DNA of 64,000 nucleotides from Owenia fusiformis (lineage: Eukaryota; Annelida; Polychaeta; Sabellida; Oweniidae), in NCBI GenBank assembly GCA_903813345.2, contig CAIIXF020000005.1:26291375-26355374 (forward strand). Direction: 5' to 3'. Made by a program: the position numbers and the translations under genes. Of this stretch, positions 22,801 through 31,986 are shown piece by piece (positions within the stretch are counted from its first letter, which is position 1; each line of letters starts with the position of its first letter). A model generated the notes under the pieces. It was not told the origin of the DNA and searched no databases. It saw only the letters and a list, made by a program, of their open reading frames with translations.

Positions 22801-23981
22801 TAAAGGGTGTATATAAAGATGAAATGGATACTCAGCTTTCATTCCATGTAAAGAAAACAGAAAATAATAAAACATTGATGGAGTGGGAGCTGTTACAATG
22901 ACCCCTATTTTCAGAACGTTTCGTCCTGTGTATTTAATGTTTTGAATTATTAATTCAATTACAATAACATTGCCATTTTTGGTCATATCTCTTGAAAGTA
23001 TTATACGCTATATTATCATATGTTGCATTTTGTTAATGGAAGGGAATCTAATTAATTAGTTTCCTCAGCTCAGAAAGTCATATTCAACATTTTCTAAGCC
23101 CTTGATATGTATATACTATACATCCTTGAATCATCCCAATAAAAAAGTTCATCAGGGCATGGGCTCTATTGAATGCCCATGATCAGGGATATAGTGAAGC
23201 CCTCCAACCATTATTCAGTCCAGTCCAATCTAGTTCAGTCCAGTCTAGTCTAGTCTAGTCTAGTCTAGTCTAGTTCAGTTCAGTCCAGTCCAGTCCAGTC
23301 TTGTCCAGTCCAGTTAGTCAGTCAAGTTAGTTCAGTCCAGCATTCAATCCAGACTGGTCAGTCCAGTCCCACAATGGTATCACAATACACAGATACTAAA
23401 TATAAAGATTCCCTCCATATTTTAAAGAAAGCATATGAATGCAAAATTTTTAATAAATATTCATGGAATAATACAGATTTCTACTTAAAAAGAGTTATAC
23501 TGTAATTTTAAATTACATGTTTATGTTTTTCAGTTGATTGGATACCAATTGTGCGTGAGTTAGTGGCAAAAGGTGTCACCACTATGAATCTGTTCTTGTC
23601 AATTAAAAGAGTTGTAATTTTAAATTACATGTTTATGTTTTTCAGTTGATTGGATACCAATTGTGCGTGAGTTAGTGGCAATAAGTGTCACCACTATGAA
23701 TCTGTTCTTGTCAATTAAAAGAGTTGTAATTTTAAATTTCATGTTTATGTTTTTCAGTTGATTGGATACCGATTGTGCGTGAGTTAGTGGCAATAGGTGT
23801 CACCACTATGAATCTGTTCTTGTCAATCAGCCTCAGTTTGACTGTTATTGCCCTCGGCTGGATTCGCTATCGTCCACTTCTTGGAATGACAATATTGGCT
23901 CTTGCCGCAACACCCTTTATATGGACACGATTTTACAGCAGGCGGAGAAATGAAAATGGTGACAGTTATAGGAGTGCATAG
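10807..23981 (+). CDS. TMEM43: TMEM43 (LUMA) orthologue, nine 3' coding exons
   Basis: Coding exons: 10807-10901, 12147-12196, 12501-12570, 13867-13937, 15395-15516, 16342-16419, 16725-16826, 17523-17640 and 23758-23981 (stop TAG). All have AG/GT borders and their phases join without a break, giving 309 codons plus stop; the vertebrate protein is about 400 residues. The N-terminal exons, with the first membrane segment, are not found here. Family signatures include [51 protein letters not shown] and SVIARQSG. Three hydrophobic segments near the C-terminus (about [41 protein letters not shown]) fit the known topology: a nuclear-envelope/ER protein that binds lamins and emerin, with a large luminal domain. 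By my alignment, the serine changed in human arrhythmogenic cardiomyopathy (S358) is also Ser here (SIS-LSLT). The last intron hosts two genes on the other strand, and the last exon's 5' part is triplicated. Confidence 0.95.
11883..12058. mobile_element. GTAGCCAG-family transposon fragment in TMEM43 intron
   Basis: Begins 'aggcctgtagccagcttttgcc' and carries 'aggggttcacttttcaaaaaattcta', 'caaagtgctcagattgactccaaaatggtg' and 'aaaactacatgatttt'. These are the internal blocks, in reverse order, of the complete element at 13953-14146. The right terminal repeat is missing or decayed. The 11863-12105 frame is not a gene. Confidence 0.6.
12636..12817. mobile_element. Pogo/Tigger-like MITE, 182 bp
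   Basis: The ends read CAGTAAACATGCCTTAGTGAACACC and, at the right, an inverse form finishing 'caggttttactg', flanked by TA on both sides (12634-12635, 12818-12819). A TA target and CAGTAAAACCT-type ends are typical of pogo/Tigger-class Tc1-mariner relatives. The interior is a string of degenerate 'agtgaacacct' blocks. Related copies lie at 15040, 16210, 29837 and 31987. Confidence 0.75.
12879..13687. mobile_element. hAT-type non-autonomous transposon, 809 bp
   Basis: Perfect 15-bp terminal inverted repeats: TAGGGATCCCACGAT at 12879-12893 and its reverse complement at 13673-13687. They are bordered by a perfect 8-bp target-site duplication ATGTACAC at 12871-12878 and 13688-13695. The TAGGG start, 8-bp duplication and subterminal ATCGAT/TCGATTAATCGA-rich sequence all fit hAT elements. 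A C21 run lies at 13557-13577. No transposase domain is visible; the overlapping frames at 13289-13757 cross the C run and are not convincing. It sits in a TMEM43 intron. Confidence 0.9.
13953..14146. mobile_element. 194-bp MITE, GTAGCCAGG family, complete copy
   Basis: Perfect 16-bp terminal inverted repeats: CAGGCCCGTAGCCAGG at 13953-13968 and its reverse complement at 14131-14146, flanked by the direct repeat TAGGA at 13948-13952 and 14147-14151. It begins only 15 bp after the donor site of a TMEM43 exon. This is the reference copy for fragments at 11883, 17650, 24594 and 52575. Confidence 0.85.
14163..14267. mobile_element. ~105-bp TAGTCTTGC-family mini-element
   Basis: The left end is TAGTCTTGCG and the right end GGCAAGAGTA, an imperfect inverse. 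A C-run follows the left end and a G-run precedes the right end. Similar elements are at 27309-27406, 27541-27648, 32714-32788 and 59454-59573. It lies 16 bp after the MITE at 13953-14146. Confidence 0.55.
14604..15034. mobile_element. PIF/Harbinger-like MITE, 431 bp
   Basis: Terminal inverted repeats of about 50 bp start GGGGAGGCATCAAAAGTT on the left and are mirrored at the right end, with shared inner sequence 'aaactaaataaatcta'. The flanks are TTA on both sides (14601-14603 and 15035-15037), the 3-bp target duplication expected of PIF/Harbinger elements. No transposase is present. Confidence 0.75.
15040..15217. mobile_element. Pogo/Tigger-like MITE, 178 bp
   Basis: The left end CAGTAAAACCTGTCTTAGTG and the right end 'ccacaggttttactg' are inverse. 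TA flanks the left end (15038-15039) and TA follows the right. The internal 'gtgaacacct' blocks match the copy at 12636-12817. It starts five bases after the Harbinger-like element ends, so the two elements share a flank. Confidence 0.75.
16210..16288. mobile_element. Pogo-like MITE fragment
   Basis: A short remnant running from 'aaatatttaagtggaacacctcc' to 'cacaggttttactg' followed by TA. Most of the interior is lost compared with the copies at 12636 and 15040. It lies in a TMEM43 intron 53 bp before the next exon. Confidence 0.6.
17650..17750. mobile_element. GTAGCCAG-family fragment next to a splice donor
   Basis: Contains 'caggggaacccccc', 'cacgcagtttttcaccattctga' and 'cacttttcaagtgattttgg', the internal blocks of the 13953-14146 element. 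It starts about 10 bp after the donor of the 17523-17640 TMEM43 exon. Confidence 0.6.
17827..17832 (-). terminator. Poly(A) signal candidate for nested gene A
   Basis: AATAAA on the minus strand, 325 bp downstream of the stop codon of nested gene A. An equivalent AATAAA follows nested gene B (20115-20120) in the matching duplicated sequence. Confidence 0.4.
18157..19349 (-). CDS. Nested small secreted cysteine-rich peptide, gene A (118 aa)
   Basis: Three coding exons on the minus strand: 19349-19255, 18895-18795 and 18317-18157 (stop TAA), all with GT/AG borders, phases joining without a break. The first exon gives a signal peptide (start [14 protein letters not shown]) and a short spacer ending NG. 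The second, 101 nt, begins RRCC and holds six cysteines spaced CC-x9-C-x6-CC-x9-C, ending GGCF. The third gives a 53-residue charged tail with [10 protein letters not shown] and DTNYENRL. Gly-Arg-Arg just before the cysteine core resembles a prohormone cleavage/amidation site; gene B lacks it. An extra cysteine sits in the tail (ICQW). The gene lies wholly within the last TMEM43 intron, opposite in direction. I do not recognise the family. The call rests on a conserved gene structure shared with gene B, in which exons 2 and 3 keep length and frame. Confidence 0.85.
18425..18457. other. Near-perfect 33-bp palindrome
   Basis: Arms CAAGGACGTCTATCTC (18425-18440) and GAGATAAACGTCCTTG (18442-18457) pair with one mismatch around a single A. 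It lies in the second intron of nested gene A and is absent from gene B's intron. The exact half GAGATAGACGTCCTTG recurs at 52302-52317, so it is probably a dispersed mobile core. Confidence 0.7.
19975..20045. repeat. Pentanucleotide microsatellite (CCAGT/CTAGT type)
   Basis: A short imperfect run of 'gtcca' and related 5-mers. It closes duplication unit A and lies upstream of nested gene A on that gene's strand. A longer equivalent is at 23216-23345. Confidence 0.8.
20115..20120 (-). terminator. Poly(A) signal candidate for nested gene B
   Basis: AATAAA on the minus strand in the sequence matching the signal of gene A; a second AATAAA overlaps at 20110-20115. Confidence 0.4.
20753..21691 (-). 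CDS. Nested small secreted cysteine-rich peptide, gene B (115 aa)
   Basis: Tandem paralogue of gene A, same strand and structure: coding exons 21691-21606, 21260-21160 and 20913-20753 (stop TGA), GT/AG borders, continuous frame. Exons 2 and 3 have exactly the lengths of gene A (101 and 161 nt). The signal peptide starts [14 protein letters not shown]; the spacer holds a short MPQN repeat. The core starts RWCC and keeps CC-x9-C-x6-CC-x9-C and the closing GGCF. The tail includes [10 protein letters not shown] and DTNYENRL. Against gene A, the tail is 31/53 identical, the core 16/33, while the first 17 tail residues share only two. Nearly all codon differences change the amino acid. The Gly-Arg-Arg of gene A is Asp-Arg-Trp here. 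Conserved sequence before both start codons suggests both copies keep their own 5' leader. Function unknown; a secreted defence, signalling or reproductive peptide is possible. Confidence 0.85.
21826..22050. mobile_element. TACCGTATT-type inverted-repeat element, 225 bp
   Basis: The left end reads TACCGTATTCTCTTTAATTAGCG and the right end reads '..ctaaatacggcgatttcggta', an imperfect inverse. Half copies with 'aattagcgccc' and 'aggcgcttattagggggtggg' are at about 4005-4075 and 30063-30165. It is inserted upstream of nested gene B. Confidence 0.55.
22277..22339. mobile_element. Duplicated mariner-like end remnant
   Basis: 'tatacaggGTGTTTCATAATGATTGTCC'-type sequence occurs twice, about 37 bp apart. 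TACAGGGTGTTTCA is a common start of mariner-class inverted repeats; compare the full element at 44925-45742. No coding part remains. Confidence 0.5.
23216..23345. repeat. Pentanucleotide microsatellite (CCAGT/CTAGT type)
   Basis: 'agtcc' and 'agtct' 5-mers repeated over about 130 bp, including a pure run of 'tctag' units. It closes duplication unit B and mirrors the tract at 19975-20045. Confidence 0.85.
23510..23845 (+). repeat. 112-bp tandem triplication across the last TMEM43 exon acceptor
   Basis: The branch/pyrimidine region, the AG acceptor and about 80 bp of exon are present three times; exon starts fall at 23534, 23646 and 23758, exactly 112 bp apart. Copies 1 and 2 diverge at 'tgtcaatt-aaaagag', while copy 3 continues to the normal end. 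In the frame set by the previous exon, copies 1 and 2 run into TGA at 23647-23649 and 23759-23761. Copy 3 has Ile-Gly where copy 1 has Lys-Gly and copy 2 Ile-Ser. Confidence 0.95.
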
Positions 23982-24546
23982 AATTGAGGGAGAAGTGGAT
24001 TTGTGGAAATATATGGAATGTTTATGAATATATTTAATTTGAATGTAAATCTTTGTATGCAAGGTTTTCTAAAGAAGTCAATCCCATTTTGTATATTACC
24101 ATAAATCTGAGTCAGTAGATGGCACAGTGATCAGTCTGCAAAATCTATTGTCACATGACAGGCACATTACCCATTTACTGCGGATGGCCTAAAACAAGAG
24201 CCATGGTTCTCAAAGGATATTTCATAAATATGTTACCCTCTTGAAGCCCAAGTGGGTATAACAAATTACATGGGCTTGGTTTAAAAACTAGTATATCCGA
24301 GGCTCAAATGGAGTGTACTATATACAAGATAATTTAAAATAAATAGATAGTAAAAGTTCATAGTATTAACGATGATGAAATCCTAAATGTAATCTAATCA
24401 AAGGATACATCCACAGGAGTGTATCATTTAAAATCATAGCATAGTCGAGTGAAACATGTTTACAGTGAACATCTTTAAGAAGATGTTTATAAGAGATAGA
24501 TGTTCATTAAGAGTCTAAGACTGTATAGTGACTGTATAATGATCTC

Positions 24547-24552
24547 AATAAA
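24547..24552 (+). terminator. Poly(A) signal candidate for TMEM43
   Basis: AATAAA 566 bp after the TMEM43 stop codon; an earlier AATAAA is near 24338. Which is used cannot be told from sequence. Confidence 0.4.
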
Positions 24553-24593
24553 ATAGTCTTGTAACAAGCCTCTGCATCACTTCCTCCAATTCC

Positions 24594-24777
24594 CAGGCCC
24601 ATAACCAGGGAGTGGGGGTCAGGAGGGGGGTAAGAGCGAACCCCCCTGGCCAAAAAATCTTTCGAAATCATTCAAGGGATTTTGGCCAGTTTGGGCAAAA
24701 GATATCATAAGTTAACCCCCCCCCCTGGCATTTTTTTAAAAACTGAACCCCCTTGGCAAATCTTGGCTATGAGCCTG
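24594..24777. mobile_element. GTAGCCAG-family MITE, diverged copy
   Basis: The left end CAGGCCCATAACCAGG and the right end 'cttggctatgagcctg' are imperfect inverses. The interior matches 13953-14146 ('gcgaacccccctggcc', 'gggattttggcc', 'ctgaacccccttggcaaatc'). The flanks AATTCC and AACTCC may be a decayed target duplication. Confidence 0.7.
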
Positions 24778-25174
24778 AACTCCCTTACTCTAACATAAAT
24801 ACATGGGTTGGCTGAGGAGAATGCAGAGATTTGTTGCAAGACTATCATCTTTAGTATTTCTTCATCATGTATTTTGAAGAATATTTAAAAAATGAGACAA
24901 TGATATTAAAGTTCATTATTCTAGTCCTAGTGAACAATCTATTTTGAGTAAATAATATTGAAGTATAAGAAATACAGATAATATACAGACTTTAATATGC
25001 TGTGTGGATCAATTGATTGCTCAGAAATGTTTTATATTATATGATGAGCTTATTCTGTGAGCAGCTTTGCAGTATCATACATGTACATGTCAAACTCTCT
25101 GCTTTCCTGTAATCTACCTTTTCTTTAGACTTCTTCACATTGTATTTAAATTCTTTAAAAAAGTGGTGTATTTT
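24778..25174. other. Non-coding spacer
   Basis: AT-rich; a single 'gcaagacta' (TAGTCTTGC-family end) is near 24837. Nothing else recognised. Confidence 0.5.
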
Positions 25175-26768
25175 TATCGCACTTTGAAAAAGTGCTATAT
25201 TGTCGTCGTCTTGTGCTGTTGGGCTGGCGGGCGTGCGGACGTGCGGTCGGGCGGGCGGGACATAAACCAAATCTTGTCATCAAATTTCCAGGATAACTGT
25301 TTACCTGTTCAACTTGAAATTTTTACAGATGCAAGAGCAGACTAGTACCAAGATCTGATTAGGTTAAGGGCATGCTGGGTAAACTACTTGGCGGCCATTT
25401 TGAATTTTTCAACAAATCTTGTCATCAAAATTCCAGGAAAACCACTTATCCGTTCAACTTGAAATTTTTACAGATGCAAGAGCAGACTATTGCCAAGATC
25501 TGATTAGGTTTTGGGTATGCTGGCTGAATTACATGGTGGCCATTTTGAATTTTTCAATTTGGCGGCCATTTTGAATTTTTCAACTTGCTCCAAATTGACC
25601 AAATTTTTTTTTAAAAAACATCTACAAATTCTCAGAAGTTCAAATCTGACCTTAGATTTCAGATTTGACCTTTCATTCACCTTCAGTGACCTTGAAAAGG
25701 TCAAAAAAGTTGATTTTCTAAATTGATATTTTGGATTTAAATTTAGGTCAGCTTAATTACAAAACACCTACTGAGGTCTGAAAAAGTGAAATTTTCAAGG
25801 TCGAAGGTCAAGGTCATTAAACTAGGTCACAAATGATGTTATCCAAGTTTCTCAAAGTTTGAGACTACAAATCAATTCTTGTCATCAAAATTCCAAGAAA
25901 ACCGCTAACCTGTTCAACTTGAAATTTTTACACATGCAATAGCAGACTAGTGCCAAGATCTGATTAGGTTTAGGGCATGCTGGGTAAACTACGTGGCGGC
26001 CATTTTGAATTTTTCAACAAATCTTGTCATCAAATTTCCAGGATAACTGCTTACCTGTTCAACTTAAAATTTTAACAGATGCAAGGGCAGACTAGTACCA
26101 AGATCTGATTAGGTTAAGGGCATGCTGGGTAAACTATGTGGCGGCCATTTTGAATTTTTCAACAAATCTTGTCATCAAAATTCCAGGAAAACCACTGATC
26201 CGTTCAACTTGAAATTTTTACAGATGCAAGAGCAGACCATTGCCAAGATCTGATTAGGTTTTGGGTATGCTGGCTGAATTACATGGTGGCCATTTTGAAT
26301 TTTTCAATTTGGCGGCCATTTTGAATTTTTCAACTTGCTCCAAATTGACCAAATTTTTTTTTTAAAAACATCTACAAGCTCTCAGAAGTTCAAATCTGAC
26401 CTTAGATTTCAGATTTGACCTTTCGTTGACCTTCAGTGACCTTAAAAAGGTCAAAAATTTGATTTTCTAAATTAATATTTTGGATTTAAATTTAGGTCAG
26501 CTTAATTACAAAAGACCTACTGAGGTCTGAAAAAGTGAAATTTTCAAGGTCGAAGGTCATCAAATTAGGTCACAAACAATGTTATCTAAATTTTCCCAAA
26601 GTTCAAGACTACAAATAAATTCTTGTCATCAAAATTGCAGGAAAACCGCTAACCTTGTCAACTTGAAATGTTTACAGATGCAAGAGCAGACTAGTGCCAA
26701 GGTCTGATTAGGTTTTGGCCATGCTGGGTAAATTGCATGGTGGCCAGTTTGCTCTTCAAAGTGCGATA
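25175..26768. mobile_element. 1.6 kb inverted-repeat element with internal ~750-bp duplication
   Basis: Perfect 14-bp terminal inverted repeats TATCGCACTTTGAA (25175-25188) and its reverse complement (26755-26768). Just inside the left end is a GC-rich 'gggcgggcggg' stretch and a small GCACTTT/AAAGTGC hairpin. A ~750-bp unit is repeated: 'caaattgaccaaatttt' at about 25591 and 26341, and many 'ggcggccattttgaatttttcaa' blocks. Clusters of AGGTCA/TGACCT half-sites occur in both units. No transposase is recognised; frames inside are short and overlap on both strands. Confidence 0.8.
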
Positions 26769-27308
26769 TTTATCACTGTGTGTCTTGTTCAGTTTTGCTC
26801 TGTGAGAGCTTTTTTTTATTGAAAATAATGATTAAAGGCAGAATCAGATCTATGGGGGTGACAAAATTACAAGCAACATGTACAATTGACTTACCAATCT
26901 GTTCCTTACAATCTGAAATACAATATCTCCCAAAAGATTCCTGATATAGTATAAATTGGTGAAGTTATGATGGCAAAAATGGATGAAAAATGTTTAAATT
27001 CTTCCAAGTAATAAGAATGGTATTATGGTAACCATTCTAATAGAAAAAATATACATTAACATAAAAATCTTTAGTTTTCCTGAAATAAAGTGTGCACTTT
27101 GGGGATTTTTGCAAAATAGACATGAAAAGGAATGACATTAGCCAGAAATATTCTAAAATTGAAACAATTTTTTGTTAGGCTGCTCGCTAAATCTGATTCT
27201 CTCTTTAAGTTGTATAGTTTTCTACCTAGAAAAAAGATTAGATTGGCAGGTATTGAAATATTTACTGTTAATACAGTACTGAATAAATCAGTGAGGCACA
27301 GCAAAACC

Positions 27309-27406
27309 TAGTCTGGCATCAAGCCCCTGTATCCCCCCACAATTTCAGACAGTGTAATATACGTGATAGAGAAAATGGAAGCGTATAAGGGCTTGACTCA
27401 AGACTA
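27309..27406. mobile_element. ~98-bp TAGTCTTGC-family mini-element
   Basis: The left end TAGTCTGGCATCAAGCCCC and the right end AAGGGCTTGACTCAAGACTA are inverse with few mismatches. A C6 run follows the left arm. Confidence 0.65.
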
Positions 27407-27540
27407 AGATTCTAGTTAACATTGTATTTTGAGGTCAGTGTACTGACATATGTAATTATATGCCTGTAAGCAGAACTTGGGAAGTCATCTTATACTGTAC
27501 AACGTAATATAATATTTTCTTTTTATATTTATGTGCTTTG

Positions 27541-27648
27541 TAGTCTTGCATTGAGTCTAGGTTAATCCCCCTCCTCATTTTTTCTAATCTTTTTAATTGA
27601 TAGATTATGGGAGGGGATAATGTAGTAAATAGCCACAGTGCAAGACTA
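27541..27648. mobile_element. ~108-bp TAGTCTTGC-family mini-element
   Basis: Perfect terminal TAGTCTTGC at 27541-27549 and GCAAGACTA at 27640-27648, with 'aatccccctcc' and 'gggaggggat' inside. The outer TA may be the target duplication. Confidence 0.65.
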
Positions 27649-29836
27649 TATCTTTTTTACATATCATTCTATCTGTATGGTAATTAGTGTATATATTGTT
27701 AAAGATATATATGAAGAGTTTCAGTGAGATACAATGTACATGATGTATGTATAATGTCTACAATTTAATATATGAAGAAAGAGCATGTATTGTTGCTTTG
27801 TTCTAAAACCAGAAAGTAAAATAGGCAAAAAACACAATAAATCCTCAAAATGAGTGCTATTTTTGCACTAAATCCAATTTCATGACATTTTGGATTTCCT
27901 TCAAATATCAATGACATGTAATTTTAATAAAAGGAAGTTGAGATTGGTAAATTAAAAATATTGCAAAAATGCGATCTATAGAACAAAATTAATTTGTGTG
28001 TATTGAATATACTTCTTAAATCAGTATTTTGGGTTTATCTATTAAGACTTTGAAATTAGTCATTCTTTTTATGTTCCCACCATATTGAGTGAGGCAATGA
28101 TGTCAGCCTAGGTGCATCTGACTTGTTTGTGCTAGAGTACCAACAATATCACAGAAACAGCGATCACAGAAACAGGGCTTTCCTTAGAACTAAAACTTGG
28201 CATAGGTTATCTTTTGATCATCTTGAATCAATTGTATTATATTAAAATGCATTGGTTGTATTAGCTGTCAAAACATAAGTATGAATATAGTGAATATCGG
28301 AAGTGTATGTGCTTTGAAAAACATGTCTAATATTCATTTATTCATTCGATGGTCGAAGAGTTTTTATTAGATACATATCAAGACATTTTGGACACCCCGT
28401 TAAGTCAAAGGTAGAAGGTTCAAAGAAGCATTTTTTATGATCAAAAAATGTTATGGAGAAATGAAATTTGATCATGTGACATACCACGTCATGTGGCATA
28501 TCATGTCTAGCCTGTGACCTTGATGTCAGCTTTGAACTCGTAGAACTGAGACAAATGTGGATTGTGGCTGATCTTTGGCATATTTAAACCAGTATAACGG
28601 TGACATCTATCAATAAGATGATAGTTTAGATTTATATACAATATACACAATCCTTAGTATAGAATATCACAGCCGAGGCTGTTGATTTGGGAACCTGGTT
28701 GATATCTTCCTGGGTAGGATACTTCTCCCTAAGGAGTTTTATCTGCTCCTAAGGGAGACAATTTTCTAAATCAAAGTGCATACATGTTTTTTTTGAAAAT
28801 CTGACCAAAGTTCTCATGAATATTGCATTCTTGGTATTCTTGTCCTGTTATGCAACTTTGTTTGTTCTTGAATCGAAATGATTCAGTTTTTTCCTGGAAG
28901 ATAAGTTCTTTTATTTAGAGCTACAGCTTGAAAATGAAAACATTCAGCTTTGTATTAAAGAGACATCTGAACAGGTTTTATGCAGGCTCCCCGTCTTACA
29001 TTAATGAGCCCTCTGATTAACCATTAGATTTATGTTTGACTTTTTCGAAGTCATCATTATAAACATGTTTGAGATACAAATGAGCTGCCACGATCCAAGT
29101 CTATCCTTGTTTATGTGTCATTTGGTGTCCTAAATTGATTGTGGGATTACAGTTTAATTAAGACTCAATCTACTTAGAATGTCCAACCTTGTCCAATAGA
29201 AAATATAAAACGCATCTGTATCTTTCAGATCGTATACAAGGTTTTAATTGAGTTCTTTTCTTAAAAGATACCTAACTACCTACTAATTAATTTTCATTGA
29301 TATATGTTATATATTACTTGTTGTTAAATTGATATAATTACATTTTTAGTATGGTAATAATAGCCCCATCACATTAAAACGCAAACATTTGATTTAAGTT
29401 GTAATTTGTTTGAAGTTGTATTTTATTGCGACTTAGTGGCATTAACTTGCATAAAGGTTAATTAGAAAGCAAGGATTATATGCAATATGTAGGTAAAGAT
29501 AGCAAGTTACACTAAATAAGCTTTTGAGTCTACATCAGGACTGTTCATCATCTACGGGGTGTTTACCAATCAGTTACAATGATTTTCCCTCATTCATCCT
29601 TGTGTTCATTTTCATCCAATTGAGCCTTACTTTGTGGCCACCTGATAGCTAATAATGAAACTAAATAAGATAATATTGAATTGAAATTAAATAATGAAGA
29701 GGTTCACATTTTAATTTGAACTAACTTAGATCTATTTAACGAAAGTGCATATTAATATTTGAGAGTCACTGTACTTTTCTCAAACTACATAAAATTACCT
29801 AAATATGAGCAATATTACAGCATAAAAATATATGTA

Positions 29837-30013
29837 CAGTGAAACCTGTATATCTAAACACCTCTCTAATCTGAACACCTCTCATTGTGAACACTTTCTC
29901 AGTCACATTATCTCCCATTGACTTACATGTTTATAAAAACTTGAATTCTGAACACCTGCTAATCTGAACACTTGGCCTGTCCTAGAGGTATTCAGATCAG
30001 ACAGGTCTTACTG
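29837..30013. mobile_element. Pogo/Tigger-like MITE, 177 bp
   Basis: The left end CAGTGAAACCTGTATATC and the right end 'cagacaggtcttactg' are inverse, with TA on both sides. The interior has repeated 'tctgaacacct' blocks as in the copies at 12636 and 15040. Confidence 0.75.
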
Positions 30014-31903
30014 TATAGTGTGAATATATGTACCGTTTACAGCAGGTTGGTGTATTCTGATATATTCGTTAATACTTGGTCATTCCTTGATATTTCTTGA
30101 ACTTTTTGAAGTGTCATAGGCGCTTATTAGGGGGTGGGTGCTAATTACAGAGAAAATGGTACATAGATTCACATTTTCAGTAGTCAACAGGCAAAATTGT
30201 AAATATTTTATTGGATGTTTGCTTATAATACAGTATAATGATTAAAGGAGTCACCACAAAGAGAAACATTCTCATCGCTTTGTGCTACACTGAATAGTAT
30301 AATTATGTTATTTTAATCTTATCATTTATAATCTTAATCTGAAAAACAGTTCCATATGTCATGTATGATCTTGTTGACTGGTGTGTCAGCTTTTACTAAT
30401 TGCTCATATATCACTGTGATATTTACATTCCTATAAGCTATTCATCCCTTTCAACCTTATCTGGTTATGGTACAAGACATGATTGGTATAAGGCTCTATT
30501 ACATAAGAACAAGCAAAAAACATGAACATAACTCAGAAAACATCAGGTGAATTCGGGAAAAAGAGGCTTCCAATTTTGTTATACATGTGCTCAAGTTTAC
30601 CATCAGTTATCCTTCAAATGAAAGGACTGGGGGTGACTAAGGTTCTTAGATGAAACACATTTGAAATAAAGTCATGGAAATATCCAGTAATTTCTCTGAG
30701 GATTAAGTCGCTTTGGTGCGTCAGTGACATAAGTCTTTGAGATGGCCACTAACAATGATACTGAGATGACTTGTTGCATACAAATAGGCGGCTAATCACC
30801 TCGATGTGCCAATAAATTATCAAACCTTTTAGGACAAAATGAGCCAATAATCTCGAAGGAAATAGCGATGCTAACATATTTCCTAATAGAGCTGTCTCAA
30901 ATTGATTGTATTTTACAGAAACGCAACCAACTGTAAAAATTGAAAGAGATTGTGTTGAACTATGGATATTTTTCTGGTTTTCGTAATTAACTGTTCAGGT
31001 TTGATAGCTGCTCCTTCCTTGAAAGTTATTCCCTCGATAGTGCTATGTCCAGCCTTAGAGAAATGATAATGAATTGATAAATGAAAACTTCCACATTTTC
31101 TAACATTCTAACTTTTGCATTATCCAAATTGTTTTGACCAAATATGACCTCACCTCACGACCATTTATCTCCTTATAACATAAAACGTTGAAATGGATTA
31201 AAACGAAGGATGAAGCAAGAGTATAAATATCCAACCATCAGAAAATCTTTTGAGCAAAAATAAAGTCCCATTGAGGATTTTCGAATGGAAAAATGAGTAA
31301 AAATGAAATGATTTTTGTAAATGTGAATTTTGCCACTTAAACGGGTAATGTCACATTTTGACTCGTTCAATCATTTGTCTTATTTAACCAGAGAGAAAAT
31401 ACGGGCTTGTTTGTTGATGCAACTGTTGGTGTATGTAGGCCTTATTCATATTTGATTGTTTCCTATTTGTCACATAATTGTTGTTTATCTCAGTTACGGA
31501 TGGTGAGGATGTGTTTCTTGGCACTTCATGGCTTACTAATGATGAACTAGTCTAGAAATCATCATTATGCTTGTTATTTCTACATCCATTATACATGAAA
31601 GAATTGTGCACATATTTCATTGAGAATGCACGAAAGACTATGGAAAACACAAAAATGTGAAAGAAAGTTACTTCAGCTGCATATAAGAAATCAACCAGTT
31701 TATGAGTCGTTGACTCCTGTCCCACCACTGTTACTATTAAATGCAGTGAACCTGTGGATTACTCACTTACACAACAGCTCAAGATCATTTAGAAATGATT
31801 CATTTATATTTTGTAAGATCACTAATTTCAAAGTCAAAGGATTTGAACATTATCGTAAACACTGCACACAAATATAATCTCAAATGGATATCTGTTTCAC
31901 AAT
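30014..31903. other. Gene-free intergenic stretch
   Basis: No gene recognised. A half copy of the 'ggcgcttattagggggtggg' repeat is at about 30063-30165 (compare 21826-22050). The open frames near 31173-31370 and 31620-31877 lack any domain, splice context or repeat-free conservation that I can judge. Confidence 0.45.
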
Positions 31904-31985
31904 ACAAACACAATACAATACAAGAATACAATACAATACAATACAATATAATACAATTCACTACAATACAATACAATACAATACT
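31904..31985. repeat. ATACA pentanucleotide microsatellite
   Basis: Repeated 'ataca' units with a few interruptions. It ends two bases before the pogo-like remnant at 31987; frames on both strands crossing it are artefacts. Confidence 0.9.
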
Positions 31986-31986
31986 A

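Larger units (their letters stand above)
20065..23390. repeat. Segmental tandem duplication, unit B
   Basis: This is the second copy of the landmarks listed for unit A. It is longer because of later insertions, including an inverted-repeat element at 21826-22050 and mariner-like end remnants at 22277-22339. Just after its closing microsatellite, 'cagatactaaatataaagatt' resembles the start of unit B again, hinting at a third, truncated copy. Confidence 0.75.
26769..29836. other. Gene-free intergenic stretch with two mini-elements
   Basis: AT-rich; no gene or conserved domain seen in any frame. It contains the two TAGTCTTGC-family mini-elements listed separately. The 27071-27304 minus-strand frame has no recognisable features. 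Confidence 0.5.
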
